Assembly (NCBI GenBank): GCA_900539195.1
Contig: UQBC01000005.1
Location: 1-64,000, forward strand
Length of the DNA: 64,000 bases
Direction of reading: 5' to 3'
DNA from: an uncultured Oscillospiraceae bacterium
GTDB lineage: Bacteria; Bacillota; Clostridia; Oscillospirales; Ruminococcaceae
The notes under the pieces are model-generated. The model saw nothing but the letters and a program-made list of their open reading frames with translations, had not been told where the DNA came from and did no database searches. The stretch's first letter is position 1. Each line of letters starts with the position of its first letter. A program made the position numbers and the translations under genes. Of this stretch, positions 27,149 through 35,953 are shown in pieces.

Positions 27149-27178
27149 AGCCATCTTTCTTTATCAGAAAGACGGCTT
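27149..27178. repeat. Left flanking copy of a duplicated terminator hairpin
   Basis: This 30-base AGCCATCTTTC...GAAAGACGGCTT hairpin is repeated exactly at 27422-27451, on the other side of element copy 3. On the minus strand this copy is followed by TTATTTTAG, so it is probably the ancestral pflA terminator with its T-run. Confidence 0.85.
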
Positions 27179-27421
27179 CAGCTTGTAGAAAAAGTATGTT
27201 TTTCAGAAAAAGTGCTTGTCCTTAATCCCTAACCCCAAACCCCTTCCCCGTGGTGAAGGGCTGTGTATGCTTTGTTGGCTCTGCATCGTGCAGAGCCTTT
27301 GGGCATACACGCCCGGCATCCATGCCGGGGCTGAGTGTGGGGCTACCGCCCCTAGACCCTGTCGAGGGCTACGCCCCTGCGACCCCATTTTTAAAAATTA
27401 TATAGGTTTTTCGACAGCCTG
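27179..27421. repeat. MITE-like dispersed element, copy 3 (complete, 243 bp)
   Basis: Bounded by imperfect terminal inverted repeats: CAGCTTGTAGAAAAA at the left and TTTTTCGACAGCCTG at the right (12 of 15 match when inverted). The interior is a chain of GC-rich palindromic modules (CCCTTCCCCGTGGTGAAGGG, GGCTCTGC...GCAGAGCC, GCCCGGCATCCATGCCGGG, GGGGCTACCGCCCC). It has no coding frame. The 30-bp flanking repeats are a duplicated terminator hairpin. It accounts for most of the gap 27066-27469. Confidence 0.85.
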
Positions 27422-27451
27422 AGCCATCTTTCTTTATCAGAAAGACGGCTT
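27422..27451 (-). terminator. pflA terminator hairpin, right flanking copy
   Basis: This 30-base exact duplicate of 27149-27178 lies 19 bases after the pflA stop. Its T-run has been replaced by the start of the repeat element, so its strength as a terminator may have changed. Confidence 0.75.
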
Positions 27452-27469
27452 TTTCATAAGCGGCAACAC

Positions 27470-28183
27470 TCAGAATTTGAATTTGTCCAGTTCAGGCTTA
27501 AGCCTCTCAATAACATTCTGCGATGTTTCGGGATAACAGTCAAACGGGAACTCAATGCCCATATCGTCATATTTCGTCTTGCACAGCTTTCTGAACGGGA
27601 GAAGCTCCGCAAAAGTGACATTTTCGTGCTTATTTGCTATATCATTAAGCCTTTTGATATTCGTATCATCGTCATTTACGCCGCATACCGTCACCTGTCT
27701 TATCCACGTTTCAACGTTCATTTCGGTCAGCTTGTCAAGAAATTTCAACGGTGCGTCAAGGCAGCATCCGATATGCTTCCTGTAGTCCTCGTCATTTGTC
27801 ATCTTTATGTCAAGCATACAAAGGTCGGTGACCTTGAGAAGCTCCGTAACGTCATCGTTCATTATACAGCCCGATGTATCAAGGCAGGTGTTTATCCCCT
27901 GCCTTTTGCATTGCTTAAAAAGCTCGGTTACGAATTTTGCCTGCATAAGCGGCTCTCCGCCCGATACCGTGACACCGCCGTCCTTACCGAAATAATTACG
28001 GCATCTCAGCACCTTTTGCATTACATCTTTGACGGTGGCTGTTTTTCCGCCGTTTGCATCTCTCGTTTCGGGATTGTGACAATATCCACAGCGAAGAGGA
28101 CAACCCTGCAGGAACAATACAAACCGCACTCCCGGACCGTCAAGCGTGCCGAGCGTCTGTATTGCGCTGTATCTGCACTCCAT
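27470..28183 (-). CDS. pflA: Pyruvate formate-lyase activating enzyme
   Basis: 237-residue radical SAM enzyme that installs the glycyl radical on PflB. The 4Fe-4S motif CPLRCGYC (CxxxCxxC) and the N-terminal TLDGPGVRFVLFLQG are diagnostic, with VTVSGGEPLMQ after them. It follows pflB by one base, forming the standard pflBA operon for anaerobic conversion of pyruvate to acetyl-CoA and formate. Confidence 0.96.
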   Translation of the reverse strand: MECRYSAIQTLGTLDGPGVRFVLFLQGCPLRCGYCHNPETRDANGGKTATVKDVMQKVLRCRNYFGKDGGVTVSGGEPLMQAKFVTELFKQCKRQGINTCLDTSGCIMNDDVTELLKVTDLCMLDIKMTNDEDYRKHIGCCLDAPLKFLDKLTEMNVETWIRQVTVCGVNDDDTNIKRLNDIANKHENVTFAELLPFRKLCKTKYDDMGIEFPFDCYPETSQNVIERLKPELDKFKF

Positions 28184-28184
28184 A

Positions 28185-30443
28185 TTACATTACCGTGTGG
28201 AACGTTCTGCTGATAACCTCTCTCTGCTGTTCCTTTGTCAGCTTGTGGAAGTTGACAGCGTAGCCTGATACACGGATAGTAAGGTTAGGATATGCCTCAG
28301 GATTCTCATAAGCCTCAATAAGCGTTTCCTTATTAAGAACATTTACGTTGAGGTGATGTGCGTAATTTGAGAAGTAACCGTCAAGCACCGTTACAAGATT
28401 TGCCACTCTCTGCTCGTCCGTCTTTCCGAGCGCATCCGGAACTATAGAGAACGTATTTGAAATACCGTCACGGCAGTAATCATACTGGAGCTTTGAAACC
28501 GAGTTCAGCGATGCGATAGCGCCGTTTGTTTCACGGTTGTGCATAGGGTTTGCGCCGGGCGCGAAAGGTTCGCCCTTCTTTCTGCCGTCGGGGGTTGAGC
28601 CCGTTTTCTTGCCGTATACCACGTTTGATGTGATTGTAAGCGCCGAAAGGGTATGACGAGCGTTTCTGTAGGTCGGATTCTTACGAAGCTCGGTGGACAC
28701 TCTCTGGATTATGTTCTGAGCTATTTTATCTACTCTGTTGTCATCATTGCCGAACTTCGGGAAGTCGCCCTTTGTGTCAAAGTCAATTATATAACCGTTT
28801 TCGTCACGGATAGGTTTTACATCGGCATATTTTATAGCACTGAGCGAGTCAGCCATTACAGACAGTCCCGCAATGCCGAATGCCATCATTCTGTCAACGT
28901 CTGTATCGTGCAGAGCCATCTGCGTCTTTTCGTAAGCGTACTTGTCGTGCATATAGTGGATAACGTTCATTGTATTCACATACAGCTTGCAAAGCCATTC
29001 ACGGTAAACGTCAAGTCTGCCTCTTACCTCGTAATAGTCAAGCTTGTCGCCCTGTAAAGGCTCCATCTGAGGACCTATCTTCATTCCCGTAACATTATCG
29101 TAGCCGCCGTTTATAGCGAGGAGCAGGAGCTTGGGCAGGTTGAATCTTGCGCCGAAGAACTGCATCTGCTTGCCGACCTTCATAGCCGATACACAGCAGG
29201 CAATAGCGTAATCATCGCCGTATTCCATACGCATAAGGTCGTCATTCTCGTACTGGATTGAATCTGTGTCGATAGACAGCTTTGCGCAGAACTTCTTGAA
29301 AGGTTCAGGCAGTCTTTCCGACCACAGGATAGTAAGGTTGGGTTCGGGTGAAGAACCGAGGTTATAAAGGGTGTTCAGCATTCTGTAGCTGCCCTTTGTG
29401 ACAAGAGGAACACCGCTGTTGTTCACGCCGCCGACGCTCTCTGTTATCCACATCGGGTCGCCGCCGAAAAGCTCGTTATATTCGGGAGTACGCAGATGTC
29501 TTGCACTGCGGAGCTTCATTACAAAGTCGTCTATAAGCTCCTGCGCCTGCTCTTCTGTAAGAATGCCTCTTTTCATATCACGCTCAACGTAAATATCAAA
29601 GAAGGTCGATGTTCTGCCGAGCGACATTGCCGCACCGTTCTGCTCCTTGATGGACGCAAGATAGGCAAAGTATGTCCACTGGATAGCCTCTCTCGTGTTT
29701 CTTGCGGGCATACTGATGTCATAGCCGTACATAGCCGCCATTTCCTTCATCTTCTTCAGGAAGCTAATCTGCTGGAAAAGCTCCTCGGAAAGACGGATCG
29801 TATCTACGTCCATTATGTTTTCGCCGACCTTTTTCTTGTCAAGCTGTTTCTGCTCTATAAGATAGTCGACACCGTAAAGCGCTACTCTGCGGTAGTCGCC
29901 GATTATTCTTCCTCTGCCGTATGCGTCGGGCAGACCTGTTATAATGCCTATATGACGTGCGAGCTTCATCTCGTCTGTATAAACTCTGAATACGCCGTCA
30001 TTATGTGTTGTACGGTACTCGAAGTGTTCTTCAACGCTCTGCGACAGCTTGTAGCCGTAAGCCTCACACGCACCTCTTGCCATTCTGATACCGCCGAAAG
30101 GATTTACGCCTCTGCGAAGCGGAGCGTCTGTCTGATAGCCAACGATAAGCTCGTTTTCCTTGTCAAGATATGCCGCAGGATAGTTACAAAGAGATGATAC
30201 CACCTCAGTGTTTATATCCAGTACGCCGCCGTTTTCACGTTCTTTTTTGAAAAGCTCGCCGAGTTTTGCATTAAGCGCTTTTGTGCGCTCGGTAGGACCG
30301 CATAAAAATTCCGGACCGCCTGAGTACGGTGTGAAGTTTGTCATTATAAAGTCACGGGTATTGATACCCTCCTGCCATTCACCGGGCTTGAATCCGTCCC
30401 AGTAATCCTTGAAGCGAACGCTGAGATTGGTTGTGTTTTCCAT
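28185..30443 (-). CDS. pflB: Formate C-acetyltransferase (pyruvate formate-lyase)
   Basis: 752 residues, the normal length. It cleaves pyruvate with CoA to acetyl-CoA and formate. The catalytic Cys-Cys pair is in [12 protein letters not shown], and the glycyl radical site is RVSGYAVNF near the C-terminus. The start at 30443 follows GGAAAGG. A ZTP riboswitch with terminator lies in the leader, linking expression to folate-dependent one-carbon status, since formate feeds 10-formyl-THF. Confidence 0.97.
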   Translation of the reverse strand: MENTTNLSVRFKDYWDGFKPGEWQEGINTRDFIMTNFTPYSGGPEFLCGPTERTKALNAKLGELFKKERENGGVLDINTEVVSSLCNYPAAYLDKENELIVGYQTDAPLRRGVNPFGGIRMARGACEAYGYKLSQSVEEHFEYRTTHNDGVFRVYTDEMKLARHIGIITGLPDAYGRGRIIGDYRRVALYGVDYLIEQKQLDKKKVGENIMDVDTIRLSEELFQQISFLKKMKEMAAMYGYDISMPARNTREAIQWTYFAYLASIKEQNGAAMSLGRTSTFFDIYVERDMKRGILTEEQAQELIDDFVMKLRSARHLRTPEYNELFGGDPMWITESVGGVNNSGVPLVTKGSYRMLNTLYNLGSSPEPNLTILWSERLPEPFKKFCAKLSIDTDSIQYENDDLMRMEYGDDYAIACCVSAMKVGKQMQFFGARFNLPKLLLLAINGGYDNVTGMKIGPQMEPLQGDKLDYYEVRGRLDVYREWLCKLYVNTMNVIHYMHDKYAYEKTQMALHDTDVDRMMAFGIAGLSVMADSLSAIKYADVKPIRDENGYIIDFDTKGDFPKFGNDDNRVDKIAQNIIQRVSTELRKNPTYRNARHTLSALTITSNVVYGKKTGSTPDGRKKGEPFAPGANPMHNRETNGAIASLNSVSKLQYDYCRDGISNTFSIVPDALGKTDEQRVANLVTVLDGYFSNYAHHLNVNVLNKETLIEAYENPEAYPNLTIRVSGYAVNFHKLTKEQQREVISRTFHTVM

Positions 30444-30527
30444 AGTTTTACCTTTCCTTCCTGCGGATTGACCGCAATGCACGTTTGCTGCTTTTCATCG
30501 GAATATTTTTCCGTTACAAAACAAAAA

Positions 30528-30640
30528 GCAGCCCTATTCGGACTGCCCAGACGGTCGGCATAAGGTGTCCGCTTGATTAGGCGGGCAGGCTATTACCGCA
30601 CCCGTGTTGATTCACGGTTATCCGTCAGCGGTAACTACCA
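30528..30640 (-). ncRNA. ZTP (pfl motif) riboswitch with terminator, upstream of pflB
   Basis: On the minus strand the RNA reads ACCGCTGACGGATAACCGTG, then CACGGGTGCGGT. This gives P1 (ACCGC/GCGGT), P2 (CCGTG/CACGG), the CUGACG junction and the GGGUGCGG segment. The hallmark 3' domain, CCGTCTGGGCA, ends near 30544. GCAGTCC...GGGCTGC followed by TTTTTGTTTT (30528-30547) is an intrinsic terminator overlapping the CUGGGCA element, so ligand binding should favour read-through. The pfl motif was named for this gene context. Confidence 0.82.
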
Positions 30641-30654
30641 TTTCCTATGGCTTG

Positions 30655-30683
30655 AGTATAGCACAGCTATATACTTTTGTCAA
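30655..30683 (-). promoter_or_regulatory. Promoter of the pfl operon
   Basis: On the minus strand, TTGACA, 17 bases, TATACT, just ahead of the riboswitch. Confidence 0.9.
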
Positions 30684-30764
30684 TAGCGGAAATGTAAAAT
30701 TTATATGACAGTTTTTGCCGTAACGCATGGCATAATTGTCTGCTGTTATGCCGCATACAAAAAT

Positions 30765-30792
30765 CCGCCCCGGACAATACGCACCGGAGCGG
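30765..30792 (-). terminator. Terminator of the paaK-ACT operon
   Basis: CCGCCCCGG and CCGGAGCGG arms; the minus strand continues GGATTTTTG, 20 bases past the ACT gene stop. Confidence 0.8.
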
Positions 30793-30811
30793 AAAATATT
30801 CTGCTTATCGC

Positions 30812-31240
30812 TTACTTGCAGAGATCCTTCTTTTCGATAAGCGTCACGCCGTTGTCGATAAGCACCTTTGATGCCTTTTCAACATCTTCAACACGGATAA
30901 CGATATCCGCTCTGCCTGCCACCTTACCCATTACCGAGTACATATATTCAACGTTTATTCCGCAGGCGTTTATCTTGCCCATAACGTTATATAACGCTCC
31001 CGAAACATCGGGGATAGTGAATGCGATGACCTTTGTAACAGCCGCTGTACAGCCGTCTGCCTTAAGTGCTTCGATAGCCTTGTCAGTATCGTCAACTATC
31101 ATACGCAGAATGCCAAAGTCAGCCGTATCTGCGATAGTCATTGCTCTTATGTCGATGCCCGCCTTATTAAGTACCTCCATGATACCTGCGAGTCTGCCTG
31201 TCTTGTTTTCAACGAAAACCGAAATCTGATCAATATACAT
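30812..31240 (-). CDS. Tandem ACT-domain protein
   Basis: 142 residues consisting of two ACT domains (QISVFVENKTGRLAGIMEVL and IAFTIPDVSGALYNVMGKI). ACT domains bind amino acids as allosteric ligands. This stand-alone form is usually encoded next to phenylacetate-CoA ligase-like genes, as here (17 bases after paaK). It probably senses an aromatic or branched amino acid for that enzyme (inference). Confidence 0.9.
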   Translation of the reverse strand: MYIDQISVFVENKTGRLAGIMEVLNKAGIDIRAMTIADTADFGILRMIVDDTDKAIEALKADGCTAAVTKVIAFTIPDVSGALYNVMGKINACGINVEYMYSVMGKVAGRADIVIRVEDVEKASKVLIDNGVTLIEKKDLCK

Positions 31241-31257
31241 ACTGTACCTCCTCTGAA

Positions 31258-32580
31258 TTATTTCTTTTCAAACTTGTTCTTTATAGCCCTGTTATCCTGA
31301 ACTCTTACAGCCTTGCCCATTGAGCGTGCAAGCGTCTTCGGTTCAAGCAGTTTTACGTTTATACCTACGCCGATAGCGGAATCTATCGCCGTCTTTACCC
31401 TTTTTGTGTAGTTTTCAAGCGTCTTTACACCGTCGCCGAACATATCGGGACGTGTTTCAAGCTGAATTTCAAGTGTATCAAGATTATTCACTCTGTCAAC
31501 GACCAGCATGTAGTTGGTAGCCTTTTCGTCAACCGACAGCAGTGCAGATTCGATCTGTGACGGGAATACGTTGACGCCTCTGATGATAAGCATATCGTCT
31601 GTTCTGCCCTGGGGTTTCAGCATCCTTACATGGGTTCTTCCGCACTCACACTTATCGTAAACAAGAGTAGCAATATCCCTTGTCCTGTATCTTATCAGCG
31701 GTAACGCTTCCTTAGTTATGCAGGTGAATACAAGCTCGCCCTGCTGACCTGCGGGTAATACCTCAAGCGTATCGGGGTCGATTACCTCTGCTATGAAGTG
31801 ATCCTCGCAGATGTGCATACCGCATTTATACTGACATTCGGCAGACACGCTGGGACCCATTACTTCCGACAGTCCATAGATGTCGTAGGCATTGATTCCG
31901 AGTCCGTCCTCAATCTGTTTTCTCATCTCGTCTGTCCACGGCTCAGCACCGAACAGACCTGCCTTAAGATTGAAGTCCTCCTTCTTGAAGCCCTTTTCGT
32001 GCATAAGCTCTATAAGGCTTATAGCGTATGAAGGGGTCATACAGATTATAGAAGTACCGAAATCCCTGAACATTTCAAGCTGACGCAGGCTGTTTCCTGC
32101 CGATGCGGGAATAACGGTAGCACCGAGCTTTTCTGTACCGTAGTGCATACCAAGACCGCCTGTGAACAATCCGTAACCGTAGCAGACCTGAACATAATCG
32201 TCCTTTGTTCCGCCGATATTGGTAAGCGCTCTTGCGGCGCATTCAGCCCACACGTCAATATCGTGAGCCGTATAGCCGACAACCGTCTGCTTACCTGTTG
32301 TTCCCGATGAAGCGTGTATTCTTACGACCTCGGAGCTGGGTACAGCAAACATACCGTAAGGATAGTTGTTTCTCAGATCCTGCTTTGTTGTGAACGGAAG
32401 CTTTGTTAAGTCTGCGATCGACTTTATATCCTCGGGTCTTACCCCTGCCTCGTCCATCTTCTTACGGTAAGGCGCAACATTTTCATATACACGTCTTATT
32501 GTGCGTGAAAGTCTGTAGGATTGTAACGCCTCTATCTCGCTTCTCGGCGCACATTCAATTTCTTTGTTCCAGTAATTCAT
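31258..32580 (-). CDS. paaK: Phenylacetate-CoA ligase family enzyme
   Basis: 440 residues, adenylate-forming. The P-loop is HASSGTTGKQTVVGYT; further motifs are YGLSEVMGPSVS and YRTRDIATL, with GRTDDMLIIRGVNVFPSQIE near the hinge. It activates aryl acids such as phenylacetate or indoleacetate to CoA thioesters. In gut Firmicutes this may serve aromatic amino-acid fermentation coupled to the ACT protein. The true substrate is unproven. Confidence 0.92.
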   Translation of the reverse strand: MNYWNKEIECAPRSEIEALQSYRLSRTIRRVYENVAPYRKKMDEAGVRPEDIKSIADLTKLPFTTKQDLRNNYPYGMFAVPSSEVVRIHASSGTTGKQTVVGYTAHDIDVWAECAARALTNIGGTKDDYVQVCYGYGLFTGGLGMHYGTEKLGATVIPASAGNSLRQLEMFRDFGTSIICMTPSYAISLIELMHEKGFKKEDFNLKAGLFGAEPWTDEMRKQIEDGLGINAYDIYGLSEVMGPSVSAECQYKCGMHICEDHFIAEVIDPDTLEVLPAGQQGELVFTCITKEALPLIRYRTRDIATLVYDKCECGRTHVRMLKPQGRTDDMLIIRGVNVFPSQIESALLSVDEKATNYMLVVDRVNNLDTLEIQLETRPDMFGDGVKTLENYTKRVKTAIDSAIGVGINVKLLEPKTLARSMGKAVRVQDNRAIKNKFEKK

Positions 32581-32651
32581 TTGTCTGCTCCTGTTTTATG
32601 TAATATGCAATTTTAAGACAGCAAAACGTTATTCTGCTGTTTATACTATTG

Positions 32652-32680
32652 ATTTTATCACAATTGCATATCAAAGTCAA
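32652..32680 (-). promoter_or_regulatory. Promoter of the paaK-ACT operon
   Basis: On the minus strand, TTGACT, 17 bases, TAAAAT, 72 bases before the paaK start. Confidence 0.75.
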
Positions 32681-32880
32681 TTAAATATCGTGCTTTTTGT
32701 GCATAGTTCATCAAAACGCAGTTTATACCTATGCACTTTGACAAATATCAGAGCAGGCAGGGCTAAGGTTTGTTTAAGGTTGCAGATGTATCATATTAAA
32801 AACGGAGATGATGCTATTGCAAACCTGCGTTTCAAAGGATATAATAAATGTGACGGAAGAACAGAAACGGAGAATATACA

Positions 32881-34299
32881 TTGTACAGAAAAAGACGATA
32901 CAGGCGCAAAAGCTCAAAGCCGCAAAAGCTCGCCCTTATAGGAATTGCGGCGGCGGTCACGATCGGTGCGTTTTTGACCTTATTGAATATCGAAAAGCAA
33001 ATTGACGCAGACAGCGCTTCATCAGTGCAGGAAATCGAAAGCTCATCCTCCGAAGCTGAAGCAATACCCGTTACCGACACGGCAGGGCCCGAAAAAATAG
33101 CCCTTGTCAGCGGAGAAGTAACTACAGACGACGGCGTAAAACTCCCCGATGAAATAAGGCAATTACTGCTTGATTACACCTCGGATAAGTACGAGTACAT
33201 GGGCGAGCTTGAATATAAATCGCTGTCGCAGTATTTCAACACCGACAATACATACGGCGAGCTGTACGCAGGTTTCTGCAACACATCATTGCAATACCTG
33301 ATATACGAAAGGCAGAGCCGCAGTGCAGATTTAAGCTATGATGAAGCCTCCTTTGCGATAAACGTTGAAAGCGCAGCGGTAAAGAAAGGCATTTACACAA
33401 TTAATTACACGATAAGCGAAAAGGTTTCGTTTGCAATATGCGATACCCCGGCTATGTCCTGCGGTATGGAAGTTGAAGCGCAGGTTTCAAAGGGCACGGA
33501 CGGAAAATACAAGTTCGACATTCTTGCGGAAGACACAGATGTAAATCTGCTTATCGAAGAGCGTGTAATGAATTATCTCGGTTACGACTTTGATGAATAT
33601 TATCTGAAAAATATGAAGATACCCGACAATACCGACTGCGATAAAATGTATTCGGGCATTCTGAAAACGCTCAAATCCGAGGCAGGAACCAACATCGCCG
33701 AGCAGGAACAGATGCTTTCAGACTATAACGCAAGCCCCGACAGCTTCAAAACCACAAAAACCGCAAAGCACAAATATGACCGTGACAAAGCCGTTGCTTA
33801 TTCATATAAATGGGTCGACAGCGAAAAGGTAATAAGAAACCCTGCTTACAGCGACTATGCGGTATACGGCGGCAACTGCCAGAACTATGTTTCGCAGGCG
33901 CTTTTCGCATCCGGAATACCGATGGACTGGAGCGGCGACCAGCAGTGGAAATGGTTTGACGACGAAGGCGACCTTTCCGAATCCCCGACAGGCAGGTCAG
34001 GCTCGTGGTCGGGCACGGAATATTTTTACGAATACTGCAACAAAAATACGGGCAAGGGCATCGTAGCCGAAACAGACGGTAATATTTTCTCCGCACAGCC
34101 CGGCGATGTGATTCAGTATGTAGTTGACGGCTGGGCGCACCACAGCGTAATAGTAACAAAGGTAATATATGATGACAACGGCAACGTTATCGATCTTCTC
34201 ATCAACAGCAACACCACCGACAGAGTGGACTACCCGATGAGCGCATACGGCTATACCGACATAAGGCTGATCAGGATCATCGGCTATAACGACAAATAA
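32881..34299 (+). CDS. Membrane-anchored amidase-domain protein (amidase_6 type)
   Basis: 472 residues, starting with TTG after ACGGAGAA. A basic N-terminus and one hydrophobic segment (~18-38) anchor it outside the membrane. The central region (~80-290) is of unknown fold. The C-terminal third is a putative amidase/NlpC-P60-like domain: NPAYSDYAVYGGNCQNYVSQAL (catalytic Cys in NCQNYVSQ) and later GWAHHSVIVTKV (His). It may act on peptidoglycan or a peptide amide; the substrate is unknown. No clear promoter was found. Confidence 0.82.
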   Translation: MYRKRRYRRKSSKPQKLALIGIAAAVTIGAFLTLLNIEKQIDADSASSVQEIESSSSEAEAIPVTDTAGPEKIALVSGEVTTDDGVKLPDEIRQLLLDYTSDKYEYMGELEYKSLSQYFNTDNTYGELYAGFCNTSLQYLIYERQSRSADLSYDEASFAINVESAAVKKGIYTINYTISEKVSFAICDTPAMSCGMEVEAQVSKGTDGKYKFDILAEDTDVNLLIEERVMNYLGYDFDEYYLKNMKIPDNTDCDKMYSGILKTLKSEAGTNIAEQEQMLSDYNASPDSFKTTKTAKHKYDRDKAVAYSYKWVDSEKVIRNPAYSDYAVYGGNCQNYVSQALFASGIPMDWSGDQQWKWFDDEGDLSESPTGRSGSWSGTEYFYEYCNKNTGKGIVAETDGNIFSAQPGDVIQYVVDGWAHHSVIVTKVIYDDNGNVIDLLINSNTTDRVDYPMSAYGYTDIRLIRIIGYNDK

Positions 34300-34361
34300 G
34301 CAAATAGTCAGAATGCTTAAAATTAACATTTTCTATTGATAATTTTCGTTTTTCTCTCCAA

Positions 34362-34390
34362 TTGACCTGAAACTGCAATTATGTTAGAAT
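34362..34390 (+). promoter_or_regulatory. Promoter of the DUF2798 gene
   Basis: TTGACC, 17 bases, TAGAAT; the transcript starts near 34397 with an ~89-base leader. Confidence 0.8.
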
Positions 34391-34429
34391 ATTATTGTAA
34401 ATTAAATATTGGTCTAATTGGAAACGCAC

Positions 34430-34480
34430 ATCCTCCGGATGATAACGAACAACACAATAAATCGTTATTATCAGGAGGAT
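34430..34480 (+). promoter_or_regulatory. Leader hairpin sequestering the ribosome binding site
   Basis: The 5' arm ATCCTCCGGATGATAACGA (34430-34448) pairs with the 3' arm TCGTTATTATCAGGAGGAT (34462-34480) over 19 positions with two imperfections, closing a 13-base loop. The 3' arm contains the AGGAGG ribosome binding site of the next gene. It is followed by TTTTTT, so the same hairpin could also act as an intrinsic terminator. Translation should be low unless the stem is opened. Confidence 0.75.
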
Positions 34481-34485
34481 TTTTT

Positions 34486-34998
34486 ATGCCCAAAAACTTA
34501 TTTCAGGAAATAGCATTCACAATCATTATGGTGTTCTTTATGGTGTACGCCATGATATGCTACAACATAGCGCTGAACATCGGCGGTATGACAAACGAGG
34601 TCTTTCTGCTTGCTTTCAGGGAGCTTGCAATAATGGGACCGATCGCTTTTGTGCTTGACTTTTTCATAGTCGGCAAGATAGCCAAATACAAGACTTTCAG
34701 AATAGTGGATCCCGAACGCGACAATCCGTTCTTCATAGTTCTCGGAATATCGGTTATATCCGTTATCTTCATGTGTCCGCTTATGAGCCTTGCCGCTACT
34801 CTGCTGTTCAAAAATGCAGGCAGTGAAATAATAGCCGTATGGTTACAGACAACAGCTATAAACTTCCCTATGGCTCTGTGCTGGCAGCTCTTTTTTGCAG
34901 GACCTGTTGTAAGAACGATATTCGGTCTTATATTCAAAGAAAAGAAAGCCGTAAAGACAAACGAAACAGCAAGCAGCACAAAACTAAGTGCAGAATAA
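34486..34998 (+). CDS. DUF2798 family membrane protein
   Basis: 170 residues from the ATG at 34486 (AGGAGG five bases upstream of the T-run). Two DUF2798-like halves are visible, each a pair of hydrophobic helices with an N-x-x-x-N/A-Q-type core (FTIIMVFFMVYAMICYNIALN; VISVIFMCPLMSLAATLL). The function of the family is unknown. Expression is probably controlled by the leader hairpin. Confidence 0.82.
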   Translation: MPKNLFQEIAFTIIMVFFMVYAMICYNIALNIGGMTNEVFLLAFRELAIMGPIAFVLDFFIVGKIAKYKTFRIVDPERDNPFFIVLGISVISVIFMCPLMSLAATLLFKNAGSEIIAVWLQTTAINFPMALCWQLFFAGPVVRTIFGLIFKEKKAVKTNETASSTKLSAE

Positions 34999-35049
34999 GC
35001 AGACAGCCGCACAAAGCCGCTATGCAAGGACGCATAAAGACAGTCAATC

Positions 35050-35765
35050 AAAGCCACGCGTTGAACGCGTGGTATGCACTTGCCCTTCAAGGGCATAATA
35101 CCGGCTTGTGCCTGAAGGCACACTGAAAAGTCTGGCAACCGCATCTCATTTACAGCAGCCACTCAAGTGGCTGTTTCTTTTTGCTTACTGGTTCTTGCTA
35201 CCCGTAAACGGGTCAATATACTCTTTCAGTGTTATTTGATCGTTTGCTATATCTTCTGTAAGTTGGTTTCTTATGTATTCTTCTATTGCCTTTTTGTTCT
35301 TTCCTACTGTATCTACGTAATATCCTCTGCACCAGAAATGCCGATTCCCATACTTGTATTTCAAATTTGCATGCCTATCAAATATCATCAATGAGCTCTT
35401 TCCTTTTAGATACCCCATAAACTGCGCTACACTTATGTTCGGTGGTATTTCCACCAACATATGTATGTGATCCGGGCATGCTTCTGCTTCGATTATATTC
35501 ACTTTTTTCTGTTCACATAATGTTCGCAGTATTTTCCCTATATCTGCTTTCAACTGCCCGTACACTACCTGCCTTCGGTATTTCGGTGCGAATACTATGT
35601 GATACTTGCAATTCCACTTTGAATGTGATAAACTATGATTGTCATTCATTTGACAGTCCTCCTTTTGATATTCATGTGGTTGCCAAACCCACTTCTATTA
35701 TATCATAGGAGGACTTTTTACTAAAGTCTTTTATTCCACCGCTTCAAGCGGTGGTTTATTTTTGC
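35050..35765 (-). mobile_element. IS200/IS605-family element, tnpA only
   Basis: About 715 bp carrying one Y1 transposase gene and no tnpB. Both ends have subterminal hairpins rather than inverted repeats, as in this family: CCACCGCTTCAAGCGGTGG at 35739-35757 and CCACGCGTTGAACGCGTGG near 35053-35071. Exact ends are not certain to within ~10 bases. It sits inside element copy 4, so it inserted after that copy was established. Confidence 0.88.
35185..35649 (-). CDS. tnpA: IS200-type Y1 HUH transposase
   Basis: 154 residues, full length. The HUH metal motif is PDHIHMLVEIPP and the catalytic Tyr is in RGYYVDTVGKN. It performs single-strand cut-and-paste transposition. AGGAGGACT precedes the ATG, and AGTCCTCCT lies about 55 bases upstream in the leader, so the ribosome binding site can be masked, as described for IS200 tnpA. 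No frameshift is seen, so it may be active. Confidence 0.93.
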   Translation of the reverse strand: MNDNHSLSHSKWNCKYHIVFAPKYRRQVVYGQLKADIGKILRTLCEQKKVNIIEAEACPDHIHMLVEIPPNISVAQFMGYLKGKSSLMIFDRHANLKYKYGNRHFWCRGYYVDTVGKNKKAIEEYIRNQLTEDIANDQITLKEYIDPFTGSKNQ

Positions 35766-35911
35766 TAAAGCTACAAACAAAGCCGTTGCACGATGCAACG
35801 GCACAAATGGCTGTCAATGCACAGATGCAGTGGCGCAAATGGCTGACGACCTGTACGGCGGCTTCGCCCCTGCGACCCCTTTTTTCAAAAAAATATAGGT
35901 TTTTCGACAGA

Positions 35912-35944
35912 CTGACAGCCGCGGTTAAAATCCGCGGCTGTCAG
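35912..35944 (-). terminator. Terminator of the marR-tauE operon
   Basis: CTGACAGCCGCGG and CCGCGGCTGTCAG form a perfect 13-bp stem, nine bases after the TauE stop. The usual T-run is replaced by the end of element copy 4. Confidence 0.7.
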
Positions 35945-35953
35945 CTTATCCGT

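Larger units (their letters stand above)
34999..35914. repeat. MITE-like dispersed element, copy 4, split by an IS200-like insertion
   Basis: Left part 34999-35050 (CTATGCAAGGACGCATAA module) and right part 35766-35914 (CCGTTGCACGATGCAACGG, then GACCTGTACGGCGGC, ending TTTTTCGACAGACTG) match contiguous stretches of copy 5. Between them is an IS200-like element. The right end abuts the terminator hairpin of the TauE gene. A short ACAGCCGC match at both edges may be a remnant of a flanking duplication. It fills the gap between 34998 and 35954. Confidence 0.8.

Noticed and set aside
34381..34485. Longer DUF2798 protein starting at ATG 34381
   Set aside because: This ATG lies in the promoter (-10 at 34385-34390), so it cannot be translated from that transcript; the AGGAGG-led ATG at 34486 is correct.
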